Part shown: positions 50,775-59,301 of the stretch, piece after piece
Numbering within the stretch: the first letter of the stretch is position 1
Layout of the letters: each line of letters starts with the position of its first letter
From: Pseudomonadota bacterium
GTDB lineage: Bacteria; Myxococcota_A; Polyangia; Polyangiales; Polyangiaceae
NCBI GenBank assembly: GCA_023428245.1
Contig: JAEYYX010000027.1
Location: forward strand, 1 to 62,002
Reading direction: 5' to 3'
Length of the DNA: 62,002 nucleotides
Notes under the pieces: model-generated
The model's input: only the letters and a program-made list of their open reading frames with translations
Told to the model about the DNA's origin: nothing
The model's database searches: none
Translations under genes and position numbers: made by a program

Positions 50775-51128
50775 CTAACGGCCTCCGGCGGTCGCCGCAA
50801 CCGGCGACCAGTCCGCGTGTCTCAGATCCGTTTCCTTGCGGCGGCGGGTGCTCTCGACGCCATGGGCTGTGCGGATCTGTTGGAGAAGTTTGTCGGTGAC
50901 GCGATCGATCGAAGCGTAGGCGTCATCCGACGCGTCTTTGGCCTCGTAGTGCTCGCTGCCGCTTTGAATCTGAAGTTCGACCTCGTGCAGATGCCTATCC
51001 AGGGCCAGCGTCGCTCGAGCGGCCATCGGCTGCCTCAAGAATTTCTGGAGCCGTTCGACCTTCTTTTGGACGTACGCCTTGAGCGAGTCCGTGGAATCCA
51101 TGTGCCGGAAGGTGATCGAAACGTTCAT
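50775..51128 (-). CDS. hpf: Ribosome hibernation promoting factor (short HPF/RaiA family)
   Basis: The ATG at 51128 has AAAAGGAGT upstream. The 117-residue protein has the HPF fold: MNVSITFRHMDSTDSLKAYV, RLQKFL, LHEVELQIQSG and DDAYASIDRVTDKLLQQI. It binds the 30S decoding region to silence ribosomes during slow growth. The C-terminal long-HPF dimerisation domain is absent, replaced by a 25-residue basic tail. It stands 527 nt after rpoN's stop, unusually far for this operon, with a structured leader. Confidence 0.93.
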   Translation of the reverse strand: MNVSITFRHMDSTDSLKAYVQKKVERLQKFLRQPMAARATLALDRHLHEVELQIQSGSEHYEAKDASDDAYASIDRVTDKLLQQIRTAHGVESTRRRKETDLRHADWSPVAATAGGR

Positions 51129-51523
51129 TCTTACACTCCTTTTCAAAGCCCCCGGGGACCACCCGGGCAGCACCTAGGCGATCGCGTATGGGGAGCGCTC
51201 GCCAAGCGCCCGATTCGGAACCGCCCGAATCGGGTGCATCGTCCCTTCCGGAAGCCGGCGCGACTGGCGCCCGTTCCAAGAGGGTCCGAATCTTAGTTCC
51301 CCTCGCCTAACCGCCTGCTCGACGGTCGGGGCACCCACCTGTTCAGGTAGGCGCGCTCCGGGGAGACTCCTGCCAGTCAACAAAGGCATCCTAACCCTTC
51401 CTAGCTTATCTGGGAAGGGGGGATTTTCCTTTCGAGAGCCCTTTGTCTTCTCCCTTTTGTCTTTGGCGCCGGAAGGCGTACGTCTCCCGACAGCACATTC
51501 GCCGACACCATCGACCAATCACC
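51129..51523. other. Structured gene-free region before hpf; possible leader or small RNA
   Basis: This ~395-bp stretch between rpoN and hpf codes for nothing I can support. It holds a perfect 10-bp hairpin CCCGATTCGG/CCGAATCGGG with a 6-nt loop at 51209-51234, a GC hairpin near 51152-51168 (CCCGGGG.../CCCGGG), and distant complementary ends GACTGGC (51262) and GCCAGTC (51372) that could close a 117-nt fold containing ACCTG-TT-CAGGT. An AT-richer segment follows at 51400-51470 where a minus-strand promoter could lie. It does not match 6S, SRP, tmRNA or RNase P RNA as I know them. Confidence 0.45.
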
Positions 51524-51663
51524 GCGAGCGCGAAACCGTCGCCCTCTTGAGACGCGTTTCAGAAGGCATGGCGAGCGCGAAACCGTCGCCCTCTTGAGAG
51601 ACGCGTTTCAGAAGGCATGGCGAGCGCGAAACCGTCGGCCCTCTTGAGACGCGTTTCAGAAGT
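51524..51663 (-). repeat. Three tandem copies of a 47-49-bp unit at the rpoN 3' end
   Basis: Copies begin at 51524, 51571 and 51620. Each contains GCGAGCGCGAAACCGTC followed by CCTCTTGAGACGCGTTTCAG. The copy nearest rpoN includes the last codons' TTCTGA stop, so the unit begins with CTTCTGAAACGCGTC on the minus strand. Each unit can fold as GAAAC-gc-GTC / GAC-g-GTTTC, making this a triplicated hairpin. The copies differ by one or two single-base insertions. Confidence 0.9.
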
Positions 51664-53146
51664 GTTTCTTGCGTTTTGACGACGCGAGGATGTTGAGCAT
51701 CTCGCGATATTTGGCAACGGTGCGGCGGGCGATCTTGATTCCCTGTTCAGCGCTCAAGCGCTCAACGAGGGTTTGATCGCTCAGAGGATTCCTCTTGTCC
51801 TCTTCATCGATCATCTTCTTGATTGCTTGTTTTACGCTCTCGCTCGCGATGTCTTCATCGGCGACGCGGCGGATGCTCGAGTTAAAGAAATACTTCAGCT
51901 CAAAAAGCCCCTGAGGCGTGTGCATGTACTTGTTGGTCGTGACGCGCGAGATCGTCGACTCGTGCATCCCGACGGAATCGGCAACGTCCCTCAGGATCAT
52001 CGGCTTCAGGTATGCGACGCCCTTCTCGAAGAACTCGCGCTGCTTCTCGACGATACAATCGGAGACTCTCAGAATCGTCTTTCGGCGCTGCTCGATGGCT
52101 CGAATCAACCATTGCGCGTTCTTCAGCTTCTCGCTCACGAACTCCTTCGCCTGCGGATCGGCGAGAAGTCGCTTCGTTAGCTCTTCGTTGATGTGAAGCC
52201 GCTGGACGCCTCGATCGTTGTCGACGACCTTGAACTCGGAGCCGTCTTTCACGACGTAAACGTCCGGCGTAATTCCGATGCTCCGCTCGTCGTAATCCGA
52301 AAAATTTCGACCAGGACGGCTCTCGAAAGTTTGGATCTCCGTCGCGATCTCATAGACCTCCTCGAGCGATAGCTTGAGGGTGCGCGCGATGGCCTGATAG
52401 TTGCGCCTTTCGAGATCGCCGAGGTGTTGATTGATCACCTCGTAGGTGCAATCCCCCTCCGAATACCCTGCTGCTTCTGCTTGAATGAGGAGGCATTCCC
52501 GCAGATCCCGCGACGCAACGCCGATCGGATCGAAGCGTTGGATCAGGGCGAGCACGAAAGGTGCATCCTCGCGATCGAGGCCCGCTTCGTCGGCGAGGTC
52601 GTCAATCGTGAGATCCGGGGTTCGCGTTCCATCGGGGCGCTCGATCCCTTCGAGATCCAAGTAGCCGCGCTCATCGAGGTTTCCGATGACGAGGCCAGCG
52701 AAACGTCGCTCATCCTCCGTAAAGTTGCTCATTTGGAGCTGCCAGAGCAGGTGCTCCTGCAGGGAGCGGGGCCGCGTCAGGCTCTGCTCAATCGGAGGCA
52801 ACTCGTCCATGCCCCCGCTGGAGCCTGGAAGCGGGCTCTGTTGACTTCGATTCTCGAGAAACTTTTCCCAGTCGACCTCACGAGTCGCCTTGTCGGTCGC
52901 CCTCCCTTCCTCCGTCCGGAGCTCGCGCTCGAAGGCTTGATCCGCCAGCCGTGCGCGGTCCGTCTCTCGCTCTCCCGCGGCCCCACCCGACACGTCCTCG
53001 TCGGAGAGGACGGGATTGTTGTCGAGCTCTTTCCGAACCTCGTCCACCAACTCCAGGCGCGAGAGTTGCAACAGCTTGATCGCCTGCTGCAGCTGAGGCG
53101 TCATCACGAGCTGCTGGCTCAAGCGAAGCTGTTGTTTGATCTCCAT
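51656..53146 (-). CDS. rpoN: RNA polymerase sigma-54 factor RpoN
   Basis: The 496-residue protein starts with the enhancer-responsive region I (KQQLRLSQQLVMTPQLQQAI, with the Gln/Leu-rich pattern and LELVDEVRKELDNNPVL). The core-binding region holds LLWQLQMSNFTEDERRFA and RDLRECLLIQA. The C-terminal half has the DNA-binding HTH-like MHESTISRVTTNKYMHTPQG and the RpoN box ARRTVAKYRE near the end. Length and domains are complete. No clear ribosome-binding site precedes the ATG. It diverges from the Ser/Thr kinase at 53362. Confidence 0.97.
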   Translation of the reverse strand: MEIKQQLRLSQQLVMTPQLQQAIKLLQLSRLELVDEVRKELDNNPVLSDEDVSGGAAGERETDRARLADQAFERELRTEEGRATDKATREVDWEKFLENRSQQSPLPGSSGGMDELPPIEQSLTRPRSLQEHLLWQLQMSNFTEDERRFAGLVIGNLDERGYLDLEGIERPDGTRTPDLTIDDLADEAGLDREDAPFVLALIQRFDPIGVASRDLRECLLIQAEAAGYSEGDCTYEVINQHLGDLERRNYQAIARTLKLSLEEVYEIATEIQTFESRPGRNFSDYDERSIGITPDVYVVKDGSEFKVVDNDRGVQRLHINEELTKRLLADPQAKEFVSEKLKNAQWLIRAIEQRRKTILRVSDCIVEKQREFFEKGVAYLKPMILRDVADSVGMHESTISRVTTNKYMHTPQGLFELKYFFNSSIRRVADEDIASESVKQAIKKMIDEEDKRNPLSDQTLVERLSAEQGIKIARRTVAKYREMLNILASSKRKKHF

Positions 53147-53361
53147 ATCGGTAGGCTGAATTTGAAGGTAACAGACGTCGCCGTCCGGAAACAGTCCCGA
53201 TCGAAGATTTGGCCCGATAGTTGCTTTGACGCCCTTTGGGGGCCTGCAGGTACCTCGGGCCCGCCTGCCCGGTCCGTCCCGTAGAAATTTGGACTAGAAA
53301 ACTCGCTTCGCGCCTCGGGGGTTTGACGCGGCCCCCCGGCGGGGAGAAAGCTGCAAAGGAC

Positions 53362-55077
53362 GTGAGTATTGGGGCGGACAAGTCGACGGCCGCGTTTCGA
53401 CTCAAGGTGCTCCATCTCTACCTGAGGGAACGCCGGGGAAGTCGAACGGCTGAGGCTTTTGCTGCCTCGCTGGGGGGTGTCGCGCTCTTCAAAGACGAGA
53501 CGACTCCCGTGACCAGTTCGCTCTGGGTGCGGGGTATTGAACAATTCGTAAGGCGAGCTGGAGAGGGGGCCTTTCGGGATCTCGATTCCTTCTTCCTGCA
53601 TGGCGAGATCGCGGCAGCCTGGGCGCGGCTTCCGAGCGGCGCCAGAGAGCCGAGCGACATTTACCGCGTGCTCACTGAGGGCGACCGCCTGCCTGGGGAG
53701 AATCCTTTCACTTTGGCGACTTTCGAGGGGGGGAGCTGGAAGATCGCGGCCGAATTGCCCATGAGCGCTCCGGGGCCGACCCGCCGCTGGATCCTAGAAG
53801 CGCTCGCCAGCGAACTCCGGGCCCTCGCGATGCTCGTCGGCTACCAAGCCTCGATCTCCTTCGAAGACGGGCGACCGCTCGCCTCATATCAGGTCAGAGT
53901 TCGGCCGCTCATCAAGTCGAGAATCGGATCTTGGTCGACAGGTGCGCTTTCCCTGCTCCTCGCTCACCTCGCGCTCCCTTACACGGCGCTCGCCGAGCGA
54001 GTCTCGCCGCAGCTCGAACTCGCCTCGCTCCTCGGAGCCGCGCTCCTGTTCGGTCTCAGTTATGAGTTTCTGCGTCGAGAACGCCGAGTTCGTGCTCAGG
54101 CGCGCGCCCAAGGGCATCGCATCGCAGCGCTGGAGAGAGAGGCTTGGCTCCGAACCGAGCGCTCTCAGGCGGCGCTCGTCCCTCACGAGGAGCCCATGAT
54201 CGCCGGGAAGTATCGCCTCGGTCAGGCCCTTGGCTCGGGCGCGGCGGGCGCCGTCTGGTCCGCGATCCGCGCAGCTGATGGGAAAGAGGTCGCCTTGAAG
54301 CTGATCCGCACGGCTGTCGCTCATGACGCGCGCGCAACTGATCGGCTCCGGCGCGAGGCGGAAGCGCTTGAACTCGTCTGGCATCCTCACGTCGTCGAAG
54401 TCTACGAGTCGGGTCTGCTCCAAAGCGGGACCGCATTTTTGGCAATGGCTCGCCTTTACGGAGAGTCCCTGGCCGCTCGACTCGGGCGGGAGGGTCCCCT
54501 CGACCCTGTCGAAGTTCGGACTCTTGCGCTCCAGCTCACCGACGCATTGGTCGCCGTGCACAGCGCGGGCGTGATTCACCGGGACATCAAGCCCACCAAC
54601 CTATTTTTGCACCATACCGAAGACGGGCAGATTACCCTCAAGCTCATCGACTTCGGTGTGGCTCACATCGCCTGGGCCGAAACCCGCATCACGCGCTCCG
54701 GGATGCGCATTGGAACAGCCGGCTACGCAGCCCCTGAGCAGGAAGAGGGCGCTCCCGTCACGGCACAGGCCGACCTCTTTTCGGTGGGGATCACCCTCCT
54801 CGAGTGCCTCACAGGTTCACCTCGACTTCCCGACGATCTCGCGGAATCTCCCGCGATACCGCCGCCCTTCCGGGACGTCATCCAGCGCCTGACTCGGCCC
54901 ACCCCGGGCGAGCGCTTCGCCTCAGCGCGTGAGCTAAAAGAGAGTCTACTCGCTCTTCGAGTCGATCCGGGCGACCGTATCTCCCTGCCCATCGTGCTGC
55001 CGTCGCGCTCCGAGGCTCCTTCTTACCCGGAGCTCGACTCACCGACGCTCAACGTCACTGTCGGGTCCCGTCACTGA
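53362..55077 (+). CDS. Ser/Thr protein kinase with membrane segments and novel N-terminal domain
   Basis: I use the GTG at 53362; the frame is open to 53236 without a better start, so this is uncertain. Residues ~1-180 are a compact domain (TSSLWVRGIEQFVRRAGEGA, EPSDIYRVLTEGDRLP, ASELRALAMLVGYQ) of unknown type. Two hydrophobic segments follow near 190-240, then a basic coiled stretch. The kinase domain lies at the C-terminus: LGSGAAGAVW, VALKLI, HRDIKPTN (His406, Asp408) and DFG (Asp430), with PEQEE. All catalytic residues are intact. Its 3' end overlaps the convergent gene at 55071 by 7 nt. Confidence 0.9.
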   Translation: MSIGADKSTAAFRLKVLHLYLRERRGSRTAEAFAASLGGVALFKDETTPVTSSLWVRGIEQFVRRAGEGAFRDLDSFFLHGEIAAAWARLPSGAREPSDIYRVLTEGDRLPGENPFTLATFEGGSWKIAAELPMSAPGPTRRWILEALASELRALAMLVGYQASISFEDGRPLASYQVRVRPLIKSRIGSWSTGALSLLLAHLALPYTALAERVSPQLELASLLGAALLFGLSYEFLRRERRVRAQARAQGHRIAALEREAWLRTERSQAALVPHEEPMIAGKYRLGQALGSGAAGAVWSAIRAADGKEVALKLIRTAVAHDARATDRLRREAEALELVWHPHVVEVYESGLLQSGTAFLAMARLYGESLAARLGREGPLDPVEVRTLALQLTDALVAVHSAGVIHRDIKPTNLFLHHTEDGQITLKLIDFGVAHIAWAETRITRSGMRIGTAGYAAPEQEEGAPVTAQADLFSVGITLLECLTGSPRLPDDLAESPAIPPPFRDVIQRLTRPTPGERFASARELKESLLALRVDPGDRISLPIVLPSRSEAPSYPELDSPTLNVTVGSRH

Positions 55078-56531
55078 TCCGTCGCCCTCTCATCGAGGGT
55101 ACGCTGGAGCACCATGTAGGCCGAACCTGTGCGCGGGATCGGTACGCTCCCTACCGGGCGAAACCCAAGCTCTTCCGCGTCTCTGAGCAGGCGGCTGTCC
55201 ACCGCGTAGACGGCCCGGGAGGGCCGAGGAAGTGCGTCTTTGTCGCCCTCATCGTCCCATACCCGCACAACCCAAGTGTCGACGCCCGCGTAGTCCAGGT
55301 AAGCGCTCGGCACGAGGTGCGATGTGTGCCCGCCAGGCAATCGAGCCACGCGCGGGTTTGCCACCCCCGACAAGTCGACGACGCGGCCCGGCGTGGCATG
55401 AGAAAGCCAGCCGATGTCCACCGCCGCCACACGCTCGGCGGAAACGAGCAGCGGGCGAGCTCTTTCGATCAGCTCTCGCCTCGTCTCGACGACCGCCACA
55501 GAATCATCTCGGTAGTAAAGCGTGAGCAGGAGCGGTCCTACCGACATCAGGGCGAGCGACGCGAGCGACCAGCGGCCGCGCGCCGCGCGAGCCCCGAGGG
55601 CACAGACCCAGGGCAAGAGAGGACAAGATAGCCTGTACAGCGGCATCCAGTCTCCCCCCGCGAAGACGAGGGACGCGCCATGCACGAGGATCATGATCCA
55701 GAGGCGCCGAGCGAGCGGCCCTCGGGCCGCGAGCGCCCAGAAGAACGGTCCCGAGAGCAAGAGCGAGCCCAGGGCGTAGCGGATTCCGGAGCCAAGGTCC
55801 GGCGGCTTGGCGCGGAATGCGAGGGGCAAAAAGTCCCCGAAGACCCGGTACCGGACGACCATCAAGACAACGACCGGGATCACGGTCAGACCCAAGGTCC
55901 AGGCGCGCCTGCGGAGCGGCATCTTGTCGAGTTGTCCACTGGCGACTGCGAGAGGGATCAAATCGGGACGGAGAGCCGCCGCTAAGCCCAATAGCAATGG
56001 ACCGACAGAGCGTGATATTTCAGTGAGTGAGAGGCCGAGCGTCATAAGGAGCGCGATGAACGGCGTCTCGAGCCCTGCTCCCGACCAAGCCGCACCTGTC
56101 ACGCTGATGAGGGCGGAGAAGGCAACACCAAAGACGACAAGGAGCTCACGTTTCTCCCGCGCGACAGCGCGCCCCGCGACAAAAAACGAAAGCGCCCAAG
56201 CAACCGCGCCGAGCCCCCGCGCGACCTCGGCCGGTTCTGCTCGAAGCACCAAGCTCATGAGGGCGATGAACTGGGCAAAGCCGAGCGGCGTCACCGCGTC
56301 CACCGGCGGTTCGCTCGGATGCAACGAAAATGTGTGAGTGGTTCTCGCTACTTCGATAACTCGCGTGACGATCCAGGCGTCGTCGACGGAAAATCCCCAA
56401 TAGAGCGCGATCGGGACCAGTGCGGCAAGAGCACAGAACGTCCCCGACAGGGCCAAGTACCCGGCTTTGCGCGTTCTGTCCAACAAACGGCAAATGGGGT
56501 CAAAAGTTGGGGCTTCTGATGGAGAATCCAT
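55071..56531 (-). CDS. Polytopic membrane protein, GT-C glycosyltransferase-like
   Basis: The 486-residue protein has ten or more hydrophobic segments across residues ~25-350 and a soluble C-terminal ~140 residues. An acidic pair SVDDAWIV follows the first membrane helix, the position of the catalytic Asp in GT-C (PMT/ArnT-like) enzymes, and YRDDSVAV begins the soluble part. A short GAVDIGWLSH-like segment (AAVDIGWLSHATPG) followed by VVDLSGVANP recalls GT-C periplasmic domains. It could transfer a sugar from a lipid carrier outside the inner membrane. The gene diverges from the propeller gene only 14 bp away. Confidence 0.8.
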   Translation of the reverse strand: MDSPSEAPTFDPICRLLDRTRKAGYLALSGTFCALAALVPIALYWGFSVDDAWIVTRVIEVARTTHTFSLHPSEPPVDAVTPLGFAQFIALMSLVLRAEPAEVARGLGAVAWALSFFVAGRAVAREKRELLVVFGVAFSALISVTGAAWSGAGLETPFIALLMTLGLSLTEISRSVGPLLLGLAAALRPDLIPLAVASGQLDKMPLRRRAWTLGLTVIPVVVLMVVRYRVFGDFLPLAFRAKPPDLGSGIRYALGSLLLSGPFFWALAARGPLARRLWIMILVHGASLVFAGGDWMPLYRLSCPLLPWVCALGARAARGRWSLASLALMSVGPLLLTLYYRDDSVAVVETRRELIERARPLLVSAERVAAVDIGWLSHATPGRVVDLSGVANPRVARLPGGHTSHLVPSAYLDYAGVDTWVVRVWDDEGDKDALPRPSRAVYAVDSRLLRDAEELGFRPVGSVPIPRTGSAYMVLQRTLDERATDQ

Positions 56532-56545
56532 AGAATCGAGAGCGG

Positions 56546-58825
56546 ATGTCCCTGGTTCAAGTTGTCCTCCGTCCTCACACCGTCGTTCGCGAGTCGGGCG
56601 CCGCCGCGTCAGCGCTCCTCGACATTCTGATCGATGGAGTGAGCATCACGGAGCGAGCAGGAGAAGCCCAAGGACTCACCCTTTTAGCGGAGCTTGCGGG
56701 TGCGGTTCAAACCTTACGTAAGGGGCGCGCCTCGCGGGCGTCGGCTCAGCTTTGCGCGGGCGGAGACACTTGGGAGCTCGGGCTCGAGTCGGACGGTGAT
56801 GACGTCCTTTTGTCCGTGTTTCGCGGCGGTCCTTGCCCGGAGGTGAGCGTTTTCGAGCGCCGCGTGCCGCTGACGCAGCTCGAGGGGGCCGTTCGCTCCG
56901 CGCTCACGACGGCCCTCGGGGCTCACCTCCCCGCTGGCCACCGCAGTGTGCTCGAGGCAGCCGAACGCGGTCTCGATGGCCGTCCCCTCAGCGCAAAGCC
57001 CCTCCCGCGGAGCCTCGTCCAGGACCGCGTGCTCGTCAAAACCGTCGGTGGCCTCGAGATCCAGGCGGACGCTTCGTTCCGCGTCGTCAAGTACCCGACG
57101 ACCCAAACCGGCGAGCAGGTCGAACGCACAGATCTCCACGCGCTGCTCGTCCCTGGTCGCTTCCGCATCGCGATCGGGCGCAAGACCCTGACGCTCACGC
57201 ACGCGCATCTCTTCCTCCTCGCTGAGCGGCTGCTCTGGCTGGCTGAGGACGGACTCTCCTCGTTCCAGGCGGCTCGTCCCCTGTTCCGTCGCCTCGATGT
57301 CGAGGGCGTCCGGATCGGGATTCGTCGCGGCCCGGGAGACGCTCCGCTCGGACTGACCTGGACCGTGCTCGGCCCGGACGGCGCCTCGAAGACTCTGACG
57401 CTCTCGGACGTGGAGGTGAGTGATTTCGTAGAAGCCACCGCGCGCTTCGCCGAAGCCCTCTCGGCCCGCTACGTCCAGCACGATCCCCGTCAAGAACAGA
57501 ACCTCAGGCTCAAGGCCATTCGCGACGCCGCCGACCGCCTCATGAGCCAGTTCATCGGACTCAAGCAGGAAGACGCGATCACAAACCCCGAGCCAGACGC
57601 CTTCAAGTCCTACGGAATCCCGAGCGTTCGTCCCCGCGCGACGGGGCGCTATGCCGAGAGCGGCACGCTCCGGTTCGTCCCCCGCTGGGTCGCGACGATT
57701 CCGGGAGTTGATCTGCGTTCGACCTTCCTCGTCGGCAATCATCTGCTCGTGAGCGGTGCTCGCGAGATCGCCGCCATCAACGCCACTACCGGCGAAGTGA
57801 CCTGGCGCGTTCCAAGTGAGCGGGCGGCCACCGTGTTGACCCCCCTCGGCATCATCCGCATCCACGACGGCGGGCGGCTCCGGATGCACGATCTCGACAC
57901 CGGTGCTGTGAAGTACGTCACCAAAATCGCCCCGCGCACCGGTGGCGGTTCAGCCGGAGCCCTCGTGAACACCGTCGGGCTCCCTCGCCTGCTCCTAGTG
58001 GCGGAAGGTCAGTCTTCCGTCACCGCCCTCGACCTCGCCACAGGCGACGTTCGCTGGCGCTACAGCGCAGCTCGCGGCGAGAACTTCCGCATTCGCCGCG
58101 CGGGACGCCTCGCCCTCCTCTCCGGTGGCAGCTCCGCCCTCACGGCGATCGACGTCACCACGGGCGAAGTCGTCTGGCGCGTGCGCGACAGGCTCCCCTT
58201 CACTGGCGACATCGCGATCGCTCCCGAAAGCGCCTTCGCCCTCTCGGCGAGCTCCGTGGGAACCGCCCGTCTGCACCACATCGACCTCTGGACCGGCGAG
58301 GTCCGATTTACCAGAGCCCTCGACGAGCAGCCCATCCTCGGCACGGCGCCTTTGCTCTGTGATGAATCTGTGATCATCCCGACCCGAGATCACCGAGGTG
58401 TCGGCGCTACTGCCTTCCGTCGCCAGAGCGGCGAGGTGGCCTGGGAACAAGCCCCCGGGCTGGCCGGCGGCACCTCCGCCTGGCTCGAGCTCGGCGACTC
58501 CGTCGTCGTCAATAGCGCCTCAGGGACGCTCGCTTGCCTCGATGAGAAGACCGGAGAGGTCCGCTACCGTCACGTCTTTGCGCGCCCCGTCGAGGCCGAT
58601 CTAGCCCGGCGCCTCGAGCCCGTCCTCGAAGGAGGTGCCCTCTTTGTGCCTCAGCACGACGTGCAGGTGCTCCGCCCGAAGACCGGCGAGATGATCGGAC
58701 GAGTTCCTTGTGACTTGATCCCTGATCTCCTGCGCGTCGATCAGAGCTGCAACGTTTTCATCGCAGAAGAGAGCGGCCACCTCGCCGCTTACTCGTCGGC
58801 CCCCGCCTTGCGTCTCGTCCGCTGA
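56546..58825 (+). CDS. Cytosolic PQQ-like beta-propeller repeat protein
   Basis: The 759-residue protein has no signal peptide or membrane segment. The first ~370 residues are an alpha/beta region with no domain I recognise. From ~375 the PQQ-like repeats appear: AINATTGEVTWRV, ALDLATGDVRWRYS, AIDVTTGEVVWRV, HIDLWTGEVRFTR, CLDEKTGEVRYRH, roughly seven blades each with the TG.v.W pattern. Such propellers usually act as scaffolds; true PQQ binding is unlikely in a cytosolic protein. It starts 14 bp from the divergent membrane protein gene and converges with 58839. Confidence 0.88.
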   Translation: MSLVQVVLRPHTVVRESGAAASALLDILIDGVSITERAGEAQGLTLLAELAGAVQTLRKGRASRASAQLCAGGDTWELGLESDGDDVLLSVFRGGPCPEVSVFERRVPLTQLEGAVRSALTTALGAHLPAGHRSVLEAAERGLDGRPLSAKPLPRSLVQDRVLVKTVGGLEIQADASFRVVKYPTTQTGEQVERTDLHALLVPGRFRIAIGRKTLTLTHAHLFLLAERLLWLAEDGLSSFQAARPLFRRLDVEGVRIGIRRGPGDAPLGLTWTVLGPDGASKTLTLSDVEVSDFVEATARFAEALSARYVQHDPRQEQNLRLKAIRDAADRLMSQFIGLKQEDAITNPEPDAFKSYGIPSVRPRATGRYAESGTLRFVPRWVATIPGVDLRSTFLVGNHLLVSGAREIAAINATTGEVTWRVPSERAATVLTPLGIIRIHDGGRLRMHDLDTGAVKYVTKIAPRTGGGSAGALVNTVGLPRLLLVAEGQSSVTALDLATGDVRWRYSAARGENFRIRRAGRLALLSGGSSALTAIDVTTGEVVWRVRDRLPFTGDIAIAPESAFALSASSVGTARLHHIDLWTGEVRFTRALDEQPILGTAPLLCDESVIIPTRDHRGVGATAFRRQSGEVAWEQAPGLAGGTSAWLELGDSVVVNSASGTLACLDEKTGEVRYRHVFARPVEADLARRLEPVLEGGALFVPQHDVQVLRPKTGEMIGRVPCDLIPDLLRVDQSCNVFIAEESGHLAAYSSAPALRLVR

Positions 58826-58838
58826 GCTCCGAGAGCGC

Positions 58839-59279
58839 TCACGCCTTCTCGCGCGCAGCATCTTGGCGCGCGGCGTGTCCTCGGATGAGCTGAACCAATC
58901 GCACGATCGGTACATTCTCCGGACAAGCTGCCTCAGCTTGCTGGATCGCGTCGTCCGGGACCTCAACGAGCGTCGCCCGAACGACCTCAGCGTCGACCAA
59001 GGAGCGCGTGCCGCCGAGGACCGTCGCCATCATGCCGCGGTAGCCGACTCGGCTCTTCGTGATCCTCTCCTTTTCCTCGCGATCACAAGCGCCGCACGCT
59101 GTGCATCGATAGCGCAGCGTGACGATTGCGTGCTCCTCCGGTGAAACAGGCAGAAGCCCCTCGGGCCCGTAGGCGTCCACGAATTTTTTCAACCGATCCC
59201 GCCCGGTGAAGAGCCGACGGAAAACTGTCAGGACAAAAGCTGTCCCGAGGAGCCAGAGGGCGAAGAGACGAGCCTTCAC
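58839..59279 (-). CDS. Small membrane-anchored Fe-S-like protein
   Basis: A GTG start yields 146 residues. One N-terminal membrane segment (FALWLLGTAFVLTVF) is followed by a soluble domain with CTACGACDREE and, ~60 residues later, AACPENVPIVRLV. The pattern C-x2-C-x2-C...C-P fits a single [4Fe-4S] site. It begins 22 nt after the amidotransferase stop on the same strand, so the two are likely co-transcribed. Electron transfer at the membrane face is a reasonable guess; the partner is unknown. Confidence 0.78.
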   Translation of the reverse strand: MKARLFALWLLGTAFVLTVFRRLFTGRDRLKKFVDAYGPEGLLPVSPEEHAIVTLRYRCTACGACDREEKERITKSRVGYRGMMATVLGGTRSLVDAEVVRATLVEVPDDAIQQAEAACPENVPIVRLVQLIRGHAARQDAAREKA

Positions 59280-59301
59280 GAGCGAGGTCTTTCCCCTTCC
59301 C

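Noticed and set aside
51129..51523. 6S RNA, SRP RNA, tmRNA or RNase P RNA in the rpoN-hpf gap
   Set aside because: None of the conserved cores I know for these RNAs is present, although the region is structured.
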